Shown here: piece by piece, positions 55,714 through 64,000 of the stretch
Numbering within the stretch: position 1 is the stretch's first letter
How the letters are laid out: each line of letters starts with the position of its first letter
Position numbers and translations under genes: made by a program
The notes under the pieces: model-generated
Told to the model about the DNA's origin: nothing
Database searches by the model: none
The model's input: the letters and a program-made list of their open reading frames with translations, nothing else
Origin: Actinomycetota bacterium
Lineage (GTDB): Bacteria; Actinomycetota; Geothermincolia; Geothermincolales; RBG-13-55-18
NCBI GenBank assembly: GCA_003598015.1
Contig: QZKE01000053.1
Coordinates: forward strand, 1 to 64,000
Reading direction: 5' to 3'
DNA length: 64,000 nt

Positions 55714-57054
55714 TCAGCGCCCCCGTTTCTCCATCGCCCGGCGTGAACGCAGCACGATGCGTATGGGGGTTCCCTCGAACGCGAAGGATTCCCGGATCTT
55801 TCTCTCCAGGAAACGCTCGAACGCCGGTTTCGCCAATTCGGGGCGGTTAACGAAGAAGACGAATTGCGGGGGAGCCGTCCTCGCCTGGGTAAGATAGTAT
55901 ATCTGCAGGCGTTTGCCCCGGAGCGATGGTGGTGTCGTCTGCGAGAGTACGCGATGCAGCAGGTCGTTGAGGCGAGCCGTCTGTATCCTGGATTCCCAGG
56001 TGTACCTGATACGGTCCACTACCGGCAGCAGGCGCGATACTCCCAGCCCGGTCAGTGCGCTTACGCGCAGGAAGGGGGCGTAAGCGATGAAGTGGAGTTT
56101 TTCCACGGCATCTTCGTAGGTCGTCTGCGCGTTTCCCGCCGCTTTCACCTCGTCCCATTTATTCAAGATCACGGCACATGCGCGGCCGTCATCTTTGACG
56201 CGCGCCGCTATCCTCTGATCGTGCTCGGTGACGCCTTGGGCCGCATCGACAACCAGCAGCACCACCTGGGCGCGGTCAATAGCCTTCCACACCCTGACCT
56301 GGCTGTAGAACTCAACCCCCTCCTTGATCTTGGTGCGCTTGCGCCAGCCGGCGGTGTCTATGAAGCGATAGGTCTTGTCTCCCGCCTCCAATACCGTGTC
56401 CACTGCATCCCGGGTGGTGCCGGGGATGTCGCTGATAATGGAGCGCTCCTCTCTGAGCAGGCGGTTGAAGAGCGTTGACTTGCCCACGTTGGGTCTTCCC
56501 ACAATGGCCACTACGGTTTCAGCCGTCTCTTCCTCTGATTCCTCCACCTGTTCCGGCAGGCTCTCCACCAGCATGTCCAGAAGGTCCCCGATGTTGCGAC
56601 CGTGCATGGCCGAAACCGGCCATGGTTCGCCCATTCCCAGGGAATACCATTCCACCGCTTCATCCTCCTGGCGTTGATTGTCGACCTTGTTCGCCGCCAG
56701 GATCACCGCCTTACCCGTGCGCCGCAACGCCTGGGCGACCTCCTCGTCCGCAGCGGTTATTCCCTCTGACGCGTCCACCATCATCAGCACCAGGTCGGAC
56801 TCGTCCACGGCCAGCATGGCCTGTCTCCCGATGGCCTGCGTCAGCTTTTCCTCAGCCACCGGATCCATACCGCCGGTATCCACGATAACGAAATCCCGGC
56901 CCCCCCAGGAAGCGGTAAAATAGTTGCGGTCGCGGGTGACGCCCGGATCCTTCTCGACGATGGCGTCCCCCTTGGCCACGATACGGTTGACCATGGTCGA
57001 TTTGCCCACGTTGGGTCTTCCCACTACGGCCACCAGGGGCAGGTTGGATGCCAT
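55714..57054 (-). CDS. der: Ribosome biogenesis GTPase Der
   Basis: Two G domains (GRPNVGKSTMVNR, GRPNVGKSTLFNR) plus KH-like C-terminus. Confidence 0.97.
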   Translation of the reverse strand: MASNLPLVAVVGRPNVGKSTMVNRIVAKGDAIVEKDPGVTRDRNYFTASWGGRDFVIVDTGGMDPVAEEKLTQAIGRQAMLAVDESDLVLMMVDASEGITAADEEVAQALRRTGKAVILAANKVDNQRQEDEAVEWYSLGMGEPWPVSAMHGRNIGDLLDMLVESLPEQVEESEEETAETVVAIVGRPNVGKSTLFNRLLREERSIISDIPGTTRDAVDTVLEAGDKTYRFIDTAGWRKRTKIKEGVEFYSQVRVWKAIDRAQVVLLVVDAAQGVTEHDQRIAARVKDDGRACAVILNKWDEVKAAGNAQTTYEDAVEKLHFIAYAPFLRVSALTGLGVSRLLPVVDRIRYTWESRIQTARLNDLLHRVLSQTTPPSLRGKRLQIYYLTQARTAPPQFVFFVNRPELAKPAFERFLERKIRESFAFEGTPIRIVLRSRRAMEKRGR

Positions 57055-58379
57055 CAGTCCGTCCTCCCTTTTTCATATAATGCACGCACGAACCCGGCTC
57101 CGTTCACTTCCACGGGCAGGAGGCGGTAACCGGTATCGCGCTCGACATCGCGAGGTGTGAGGTCGTCTACGAACGATCCGTCCCTGAGCATGCTCTCGGG
57201 CATGAGCAGTTCGCGCGCAGCCGGCTTCCTCTCCCTCAACGCGGCAATGATATCCGCTCCCCCCAACAGGGCGGTCACCGTCACCGTCCCTCCCATGAGA
57301 AGGTTGGGAACAGCCAGCACCTCCACCCCTCCGGGGCAGGCTTCATCCATCACCCTGCACAGCACCTTCTCGCCCGCCATGCCGGTAATCACGCCGCGAT
57401 ACGGTACGGCCTGACCTGTTGCGCCATATTCCCCCAGCGCCTCGTCGATGAACTTCCTCGCCATCCCAACGCCGTTCTCAAGTTGGGGGAATTCCTCGTA
57501 CTCCTCGCCCGCGGGGAAATCCCTGCCCGCGAGGATGTAGAATTCGTCCGAGGCGTAGAAGATACGCCTGCCATATTTCCCCAGGGCATAGCCCTGGTAC
57601 TCCTCGACCAGCTCCAGAACCCGCTGCGCCGAGGTGCCGTCGCAGGGCGACAGGTCGTGCGGCAGTCCGTCACGAGCAGTCAGGCCAACCGGAACCACCC
57701 CCAGGGAAGCCGCGGGATATGTGGTCATTACATCCTGGAACGTGCGGCGCAGCTCCTCACCGTCGTTGATGCCCGGGCAGATCACTACTTGCAGGTGTAT
57801 CTCGAAGCGATCGTGCAGCAGTCTTTCCAGCATGGAGAGCCCTTTGCCTCCCTCGCCGCCCATAAGCCGAGAGCGCAGGAAGGGGTCGGTGGAATGGAGC
57901 GATACATAAAGGGGCATGAGGCGCAGTCTCATTATCCTTTCCTCGTCCGCGCGGGAGAGGTTGTTGAGGGTGACGAAATTGCCATAGTAGAAAGAGAGGC
58001 GGTAGTCGTCGTCTTTCTCGTACAGGGTCGATCTCAGGCCCGCCGGCAACTGGTCGACGAAACAGAAGATGCACCGGTTACGGCAGGTATGTACCCCGTC
58101 GAAAACCGCTTCCTCAAAGACCAGCCCCAGGGGTATCTCCGCATGCTTGCGTACCCTGCGGGCTACCTCTCTCCCGTTCCGCGACAATCGCAGCGATATG
58201 CGCCTCTCCCCGCAGGCCTCCAGGTAGTCCAGTATATCCAGGGGTCGTGTGCCCGCCAGTTCCAGGAGGAGGTCTCCCGGCTTCACGATCCCGTCGCAGG
58301 GAGAGCCGTCGCGGACTTCCGCTATCCGAGGTGGGATCCAGTTATCCGGCGCGCCAGGCCGGCCGCGGCGCATGGTCAC
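57054..58379 (-). CDS. DUF512/PDZ-containing radical SAM-like protein
   Basis: PDZ-like N-terminus, CRNRCIFCFVDQLP, DUF512 C-terminus. Confidence 0.9.
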   Translation of the reverse strand: MTMRRGRPGAPDNWIPPRIAEVRDGSPCDGIVKPGDLLLELAGTRPLDILDYLEACGERRISLRLSRNGREVARRVRKHAEIPLGLVFEEAVFDGVHTCRNRCIFCFVDQLPAGLRSTLYEKDDDYRLSFYYGNFVTLNNLSRADEERIMRLRLMPLYVSLHSTDPFLRSRLMGGEGGKGLSMLERLLHDRFEIHLQVVICPGINDGEELRRTFQDVMTTYPAASLGVVPVGLTARDGLPHDLSPCDGTSAQRVLELVEEYQGYALGKYGRRIFYASDEFYILAGRDFPAGEEYEEFPQLENGVGMARKFIDEALGEYGATGQAVPYRGVITGMAGEKVLCRVMDEACPGGVEVLAVPNLLMGGTVTVTALLGGADIIAALRERKPAARELLMPESMLRDGSFVDDLTPRDVERDTGYRLLPVEVNGAGFVRALYEKGRTD

Positions 58380-59122
58380 CCTGCTTCACCTGCCTCCTTC
58401 GCCCGTTCCGTGACCAGGCTGAGCAGCTTCCCCACTACCTGGGATACGTTCTCGCCCGTGGTATCGACGAGCTCGGCATCCGGCGCGCGCTTAAGGGGGT
58501 TGTATTTTCGGGTGGAATCGAAGTTGTCCCTGCGTATCATCTCCTGCTGGATGGTATGTAACGAGACGTCGTAACCATCCTTCTTCATCTCCCGATGTCG
58601 CCTGCGCGCCCTTTCCTTAACGGACGCGGTGATATAGAACTTCATATCGGCCTGTGGGAACACCACCGTACCCACGTCCCTTCCCTCAACGATCATCCCT
58701 CCCCCCGCGGCAAGGCTGCGCTGCTTCCTCACCATCTCCTTGCGCACGCAGGGAAGGGAAGAGACCCGGGAGACATGGGCCGATACCTCCCGGGAGCGGA
58801 TGGCCGCCGTGACGTCCTCACCTTCCATGAGCACGCGGTAGGGCGGTATCCTGCGGTACGCATATTCCATGTGCAGGTCCATGTCCGCCGCCATAGAGGC
58901 CAGCTTGTCCTCGTCATCGAGATCCAGATGGGAGCGCAAGGCCTTCAGGGTCAATGCACGGTACATGGCCCCCGTATCCAGGTAACGCAGGTCCAGGCGT
59001 CGGGCAAGCTTCTGCGCCACCGTACTCTTTCCAGCTCCGGCGGGCCCGTCTATGGCGATGATCATATTTCCTATATGCGGTACGTTCTTAACGGCCATGA
59101 GAATATCATAGAGCCTTATCAC
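58376..59122 (-). CDS. cmk: Cytidylate kinase
   Basis: IAIDGPAGAGKSTVAQKLA, YLDTGAMYRALT, EGRDVGTVVFP. Confidence 0.96.
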   Translation of the reverse strand: MIRLYDILMAVKNVPHIGNMIIAIDGPAGAGKSTVAQKLARRLDLRYLDTGAMYRALTLKALRSHLDLDDEDKLASMAADMDLHMEYAYRRIPPYRVLMEGEDVTAAIRSREVSAHVSRVSSLPCVRKEMVRKQRSLAAGGGMIVEGRDVGTVVFPQADMKFYITASVKERARRRHREMKKDGYDVSLHTIQQEMIRRDNFDSTRKYNPLKRAPDAELVDTTGENVSQVVGKLLSLVTERAKEAGEAG

Positions 59123-59217
59123 ACACCTTGAAAGAGCCCGGCTCTGCGATCCTGCCGCCAGCTCGATAATATAATCTTGCGTGCCGTTTCTCTTCTCAAA
59201 ACACGGGAGGTGCGGAT

Positions 59218-60027
59218 ATGAAGGAGTTGCGAGGTAAGAACGTTCTCATCACGGGGGGGGCCTTGGGCATGGGCAGGTCCCTCGCTCGCCTCCTGCTCGA
59301 GGAGGGTTGCAGGGTGGCCATCGTGGACATCCGGGAAGCAGAACTCGAGGAAGCCCGGGAAGAACTCTCACGCCTCGGAGAGATCGCTTCCTTCTTGTGT
59401 GATGTCTCCAAGAAAGAGGATGTCTACGCCCTGGAAAATAGAGTACGGGCCGCGTTCGGGACCATCAATATCCTCGTCAACAACGCCGGTATCGTGAAAT
59501 CCAACCCCTTCGTGGAAAAGCCGGATGAAGTAATAGAGCACACCGTGGCGGTGAACCTGCTGGCTTGTTTCTGGACCATGAAAGCCTTCCTCCCCGGTAT
59601 GGTGGAAAGGGAAGAAGGCCACGTGGTGAACATGGCCTCGGCTGGAGGGCTGTTGGGGGTACCCTACATCAGCGATTACTGCGCCACCAAGTTCGCGGTG
59701 ATAGGTCTGACCGAATCCCTGCGCCAGGAATTCAAGCTGCGGGGACTGCGCAAGATCCGCTTCACCTATGTCTGTCCCAACACCGTGGGGACGGGCATGT
59801 TCGCGGGCGCCAGCCCGGTCAAAGGCACCAGGCTGCTCAGCGCTGAGGATGTGACGACCAAGATCGTTCAGGGTATTAAGAAGAATCGTTCCTTTATCGG
59901 GGTGCCGCTGTCCGTATACCTCGTCCCCCTGACCAAGGCGATAACCCCCATCCCCATGCTCGACCTCTTCAACCGCGTCATGGGCATCGCGACCTCTTCC
60001 GAGACCACGGTGGGAAGGCCGGATTGA
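59218..60027 (+). CDS. SDR oxidoreductase
   Basis: TGGALGMGRS, NNAGIV, YCATKFA. Confidence 0.92.
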   Translation: MKELRGKNVLITGGALGMGRSLARLLLEEGCRVAIVDIREAELEEAREELSRLGEIASFLCDVSKKEDVYALENRVRAAFGTINILVNNAGIVKSNPFVEKPDEVIEHTVAVNLLACFWTMKAFLPGMVEREEGHVVNMASAGGLLGVPYISDYCATKFAVIGLTESLRQEFKLRGLRKIRFTYVCPNTVGTGMFAGASPVKGTRLLSAEDVTTKIVQGIKKNRSFIGVPLSVYLVPLTKAITPIPMLDLFNRVMGIATSSETTVGRPD

Positions 60028-60309
60028 CCTGGGGGTCGCCGGCCATGATTTCCGCAGCGGGGGTTGCCACGATCGGCATTGCGCCATACTCTGGATGTAT
60101 CGACGCTCTATCGGCTTAATCGCCCCATACCGTGGCATCGCGGACGCGAGACTAGACCTTCACCGGGGGGCTCAGGGGAACCGGGCTCAACCTTGTTCCC
60201 GGACCTGTCGAGACTATAGACCATAGGTGCACGATCGTGAGCGCAAGGGTTGTAAACCATGAGATTACATATACGGAAACGTTGAGCGTTCCATATTCCC
60301 GTCCAGACC

Positions 60310-61788
60310 ATGAAAGCGGAGAGTAAGCGAGCGCCGGCCGGAGAAAGAGCCGCCAGGATATCCTGGGTGACCATGGCTCTGCTGATCACCACCGCGGTGG
60401 CCGGAATACGCGGTCTCTCGGCTATGGCGCCTTTCGGTATGGCGTCTATCCTACTCTTCCTGATCCCCGCCATCGTCTTTCTCATCCCCACCGCCCTCGT
60501 CTCGGCCGAGCTGGCCAGCGGGTGGACGGGTGGCGTCTTCAGGTGGATCCAGGCGGCCTACGGCGACCGGGCCGGTTTCGTAGCCATCTGGCAACAGTGG
60601 ATGCAGAACGTGGTGTGGTATCCGGCACAACTGGCCTTCTTCGCCGCAGCACTAGCCTATATCTTCTCCCCGTCTCTTGCCAACAACGGCCTTTTCGTGG
60701 GCATCACCATCCTCGTAGTCTACTGGATCGCCACCCTGCTCGCCCTCAAAGGCCTCAGCACCGCGGCGTGGGTCGGCAGCAAGGGCCTGATCGTGGGCGT
60801 CCTCATACCGGCGCTGGTGCTGGTCGTCCTAGCCATCGTCTTCGTCTTGACGGGTGGTCATTCCAACCTGGCCGCCGCCAAGGCTACGGATTGGTTTCCA
60901 GCCTGGGCCGGCTTCTCGAGTATCGTGCTCATCGTGAGCAATTTCCTGGCCTATGCCGGCATGGAGATGAACGCGGTACACGTTGGCGATATGAAGAAAC
61001 CCGCCAAGGGTTACCCCAAGGCTACCCTTCTGGCCAGCGGGCTCATCCTGCTCATCTTCATCCCGCCGACACTGGCCATAGCCGTGGCCGTCCCGGCCAA
61101 GGGCATCGATCTTACCACCGGAGTTATGCAGGCTTTCGATGTTTTCTTCGGACATCTGCACATGGTATGGTTTACGAAAGTTCTCTGCATCCTCATCGTC
61201 ATAGGCATCCTCGCCAGCGTCGTCAACTGGATCGCGGGTCCGAGCCGGGGACTTCTCATGGTGGGGGAAGACGGTTTCCTGCCCCGCTGGCTCCAGAAGA
61301 CGAACAAGAACAGTATCCAGGTCCACATACTCGTCGTTCAGGGTGGGATCGTCACCATACTCGCGTTGTTATTCGCGTTCCTCCCCAGCGTGCAATCGGC
61401 GTTCTGGCTTATTGTGACCATGGCGATACAGCTCTACCTCATCATGTATATGCTCATGTTCCTGGCCGCCATGCGCCTGCGCAAGAAGGCGCCGGAAGTC
61501 AAGCGAGGGTATCGCGTACCCGCCATGCGCCTGGTGGCGTGGACCGGACTGCTGGCCAGCGTCCTTGCCTTCCTCCTCGGGTTCGTGGTCCCGTCGGGCC
61601 AGAAGATAAACCAGCTCCTCTACGTTGTCGCTCTCTTCATCGGCATACTTGTACTGGGTTGCGGTCCCTTTATCTTTTACAGGTTCCGCAAGCCGGCCTG
61701 GAAGACAGACCAGAGCACGGAATCCCAGATGAAGCCGGTCGCGGCCGCATCGCCGGCGACTCCCGAGCATAGAGGGGAGGTGGAGTGA
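60310..61788 (+). CDS. gadC: APC-family antiporter, GadC-like
   Basis: About 12 TM helices; same cluster as glutamate decarboxylase. Confidence 0.82.
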   Translation: MKAESKRAPAGERAARISWVTMALLITTAVAGIRGLSAMAPFGMASILLFLIPAIVFLIPTALVSAELASGWTGGVFRWIQAAYGDRAGFVAIWQQWMQNVVWYPAQLAFFAAALAYIFSPSLANNGLFVGITILVVYWIATLLALKGLSTAAWVGSKGLIVGVLIPALVLVVLAIVFVLTGGHSNLAAAKATDWFPAWAGFSSIVLIVSNFLAYAGMEMNAVHVGDMKKPAKGYPKATLLASGLILLIFIPPTLAIAVAVPAKGIDLTTGVMQAFDVFFGHLHMVWFTKVLCILIVIGILASVVNWIAGPSRGLLMVGEDGFLPRWLQKTNKNSIQVHILVVQGGIVTILALLFAFLPSVQSAFWLIVTMAIQLYLIMYMLMFLAAMRLRKKAPEVKRGYRVPAMRLVAWTGLLASVLAFLLGFVVPSGQKINQLLYVVALFIGILVLGCGPFIFYRFRKPAWKTDQSTESQMKPVAAASPATPEHRGEVE

Positions 61789-61789
61789 G

Positions 61790-62218
61790 ATAGCGCGCAA
61801 TTCGCATCCGTACCGGCCCGCTGTTCCGCTGATCCTGCTCACGCTGGTCCTGGCCGCCACGCTCAGCGGATGCCAGGGCAGCCCGGCCAGGGACCCGGAC
61901 AGCCCCGAGGCGCTGGAGAAAGCGCTGCAACTCCAGGAAAAGCTGGAGGATGCGGGTCTGCCGGTACCCGATACCGCTACCCTGACCAGGCTCTACGGCA
62001 CCAACGGTGGTGTAGTAAGCTCGTATTCGGATTCGGATTTTCAGATCTACTTCAACCTGGTTCATTTCGGCAATACCGGCTACCGGCCCTCGTTCCTGGA
62101 CCCCAGCGTCGTCGCTTATGACGAGGCGGTAATCGAGGTGTACTGCCCTGAAAACCTCGATACCTTCCGGGAGGCGCTTGAGGGATGGGATACAGAGCGG
62201 GTGATACCGGGCCGCTAG
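61790..62218 (+). CDS. Putative lipoprotein with ATA start (absent from ORF track)
   Basis: (M)ARNSHPYRPAVPLILLTLVLAATLSGC lipobox, open to TAG 62216-62218; SD GGGGAGG 9 nt upstream of ATA; no ATG/GTG/TTG available. Confidence 0.7.
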   Translation: MARNSHPYRPAVPLILLTLVLAATLSGCQGSPARDPDSPEALEKALQLQEKLEDAGLPVPDTATLTRLYGTNGGVVSSYSDSDFQIYFNLVHFGNTGYRPSFLDPSVVAYDEAVIEVYCPENLDTFREALEGWDTERVIPGR

Positions 62219-62409
62219 AGAACACTGCCGGCTGTAGTGGTATCCATGGTGTGCTTTCTCCGGGTTGAAGCTCGTGATCCCTCGCGCCGCCTTCGCGCTC
62301 GGGGGCACTTGCAGTCAGGTGGCGCCGTTTAAGACGTTTAGCTAGCTGTTTGGTAATAACTGGTTATCGGCTCAGGTCCTTGGCATAAGACAGGAAAGGG
62401 TGAATCGCC

Positions 62410-63807
62410 ATGCTGCACTCGAACAAAGACAAGGAGGAGCTGGACGAGCTCCTGGCTCCGGCCTACGCAGTCGCTTTCGCGTTCAAGGAAGTGCCCAAGT
62501 ACAAACTGCCGGATGGTGAGATGGCTCCGCGTGTCGCCTATCACATCATCGCCGACGAACTGATGATGGACGGCAACTCACGCCAGAACCTGGCAACCTT
62601 CTGCACTACCTGGGTGCCGAAGGAGGTCAGGGAACTCATGGCTTCCTCCATCGACAAGAACATGATCGACAAAGACGAATACCCGCAGACGGCCGAGATC
62701 GAATGCCGCTGCGTCAACATCCTCGCCGACCTATGGAATTCCCCCCAGGCCGCCAAGACCATAGGCTGCTCCACTACGGGGTCCAGCGAGGCGGCTATGC
62801 TTGGCGGCATGGCCCTGAAATGGCGGTGGAGAAAGAAGATGAGCGCCCAGGGTAAACCCACGGACAAGCCGAACATGGTGACCGGCCCGGTGCAGATATG
62901 CTGGCACAAGTTCGCCCGTTACTGGGATATAGAGCTGCGCGAGATACCCATGCAGCCAGACCGCTTCCTCATGAACGGGGAGGAGGCGGTCAAGCGTTGT
63001 GACGAGAACACCATCGCCGTGGTCCCGACCCTTGGAGTGACCTTTACGGGCCAGTACGAGCCGGTCAAGGAAATCAGCGACGCCCTCGACCGCTTGCAGG
63101 AAGAGAAAGGCCTGGACATACCCATCCACGTCGACGCCGCCAGCGGAGGCTTCCTCGCTCCTTTCCTCCATCCCGACCTCGTATGGGACTTCCGCCTGCC
63201 GCGGGTGAAATCGATAAATACCTCTGGACACAAGTTCGGCCTGGCGCCCCTGGGCGTCGGCTGGGTCGTATGGCGCGACAAGGAAGACCTTCCCGGGGAG
63301 CTCGTATTCAACGTCAACTACCTCGGAGGCGAGATGCCGACATTCGCCCTGAATTTCTCCCGGCCGGGCGGCGAGGTCATAGCCCAGTACTATAATTTCC
63401 TGCGTTTGGGCAGGGAGGGATACTATAAGATTCAGAAGACCTGCCGGGACGTGGCCGTCTATCTCGCCGAGCAGATCGCCAAGATGGGACCGTTCAGCAT
63501 CATCTACAATGGTGACGGGGGTATACCCGCTCTGTGCTGGAGAATGCAGGAAGGTGCGGATCCGGGTTTCACCCTCTTCGACCTGGCGGAAAAGCTGCGC
63601 TCCCGGGGATGGCAGGTCCCGGCATATACCCTGCCACCCGATTGCCGGGATATCGCCGTGCAGAGGATTCTGGTGCGCCACGGCGTCAGTTTCGACATGG
63701 CCAGCCTCCTCCTCGAGGACATGAGGCGTTGTCTCGAATTCTTCGCGAAGCACCCGGTCGCGTCGCCGATACAGCCGCAGGAAGGAAGCAGTTTCAACCA
63801 TTCCTGA
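62410..63807 (+). CDS. gadB: Glutamate decarboxylase
   Basis: PLP-Lys [33 protein letters not shown]. Confidence 0.96.
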   Translation: MLHSNKDKEELDELLAPAYAVAFAFKEVPKYKLPDGEMAPRVAYHIIADELMMDGNSRQNLATFCTTWVPKEVRELMASSIDKNMIDKDEYPQTAEIECRCVNILADLWNSPQAAKTIGCSTTGSSEAAMLGGMALKWRWRKKMSAQGKPTDKPNMVTGPVQICWHKFARYWDIELREIPMQPDRFLMNGEEAVKRCDENTIAVVPTLGVTFTGQYEPVKEISDALDRLQEEKGLDIPIHVDAASGGFLAPFLHPDLVWDFRLPRVKSINTSGHKFGLAPLGVGWVVWRDKEDLPGELVFNVNYLGGEMPTFALNFSRPGGEVIAQYYNFLRLGREGYYKIQKTCRDVAVYLAEQIAKMGPFSIIYNGDGGIPALCWRMQEGADPGFTLFDLAEKLRSRGWQVPAYTLPPDCRDIAVQRILVRHGVSFDMASLLLEDMRRCLEFFAKHPVASPIQPQEGSSFNHS

Positions 63808-63868
63808 AGGGGAGATTCTCCGCATCCGCCTGCGCGCATGGATATCCTGCGGGCTTTGAGCATACGCC

Positions 63869-64000
63869 TTATCTCAAGTCGTGGAGGGTTCGTGCAAAGC
63901 CGGGGAAGGATATGTTCACGCATTCCCAGCCGGAGATGACCGTCTCGCCTTCTGCGCACAGGGCCGCTACCGCCAGGGCCATGGCGATGCGATGGTCGCC
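63869..64000 (-). CDS. aroA: EPSP synthase, 3' end (truncated by window edge)
   Basis: Minus strand reads ...[43 protein letters not shown]-stop. Confidence 0.85.
   Translation of the reverse strand, partial: GDHRIAMALAVAALCAEGETVISGWECVNISFPGFARTLHDLR

Overview
High-GC window with actinobacterial gene content and order. No taxonomic search was possible; a deep-branching, possibly anaerobic or subsurface actinobacterium is inferred. The first ~36 kb is a mostly plus-strand housekeeping block: recA-recX-rny-GHKL ATPase-spoVS, miaB, MEMO1/AMMECR1, miaA, dapF, LL-DAP aminotransferase, hflX, GGDEF protein, tRNA-Pro(GGG), pgsA, sugar-nucleotidyltransferase/phosphomutase fusion, lipoate ligase, RsiG-like protein, FHA, FtsR-like MerR, mgtE, D,D-carboxypeptidase, hpt, bifunctional nuclease, TrkA-type channel and RlpA-like protein. 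It is followed by a minus-strand acyl-CoA operon (thiolase, DUF35, split B12-dependent acyl-CoA mutase, acyl-CoA dehydrogenase, SDR, hotdog thioesterase) with TetR and PadR regulators. Next come a class III RNR operon (nrdR, intein-containing nrdD, glutaredoxin-like, nrdG), a cmk-DUF512-der-plsY-gpsA operon, and a gadC-lipoprotein-gadB cluster. The most interesting signals are: (1) a 26-nt motif present four times, twice at the start of predicted 5' leaders (rsiG-like and rlpA-like genes), one copy inside a nested stem structure; (2) two large unexplained structured intergenic elements, at 1918-2086 and 33759-33883; (3) a B12-dependent mutase with non-canonical active-site residues; (4) a 223-aa mini-intein in NrdD; (5) two genes that appear to start at AUA codons and are missed by the ORF track; (6) a single-motif c-di-GMP anti-sigma (RsiG-like) protein; (7) a degenerate phosphohexomutase domain.
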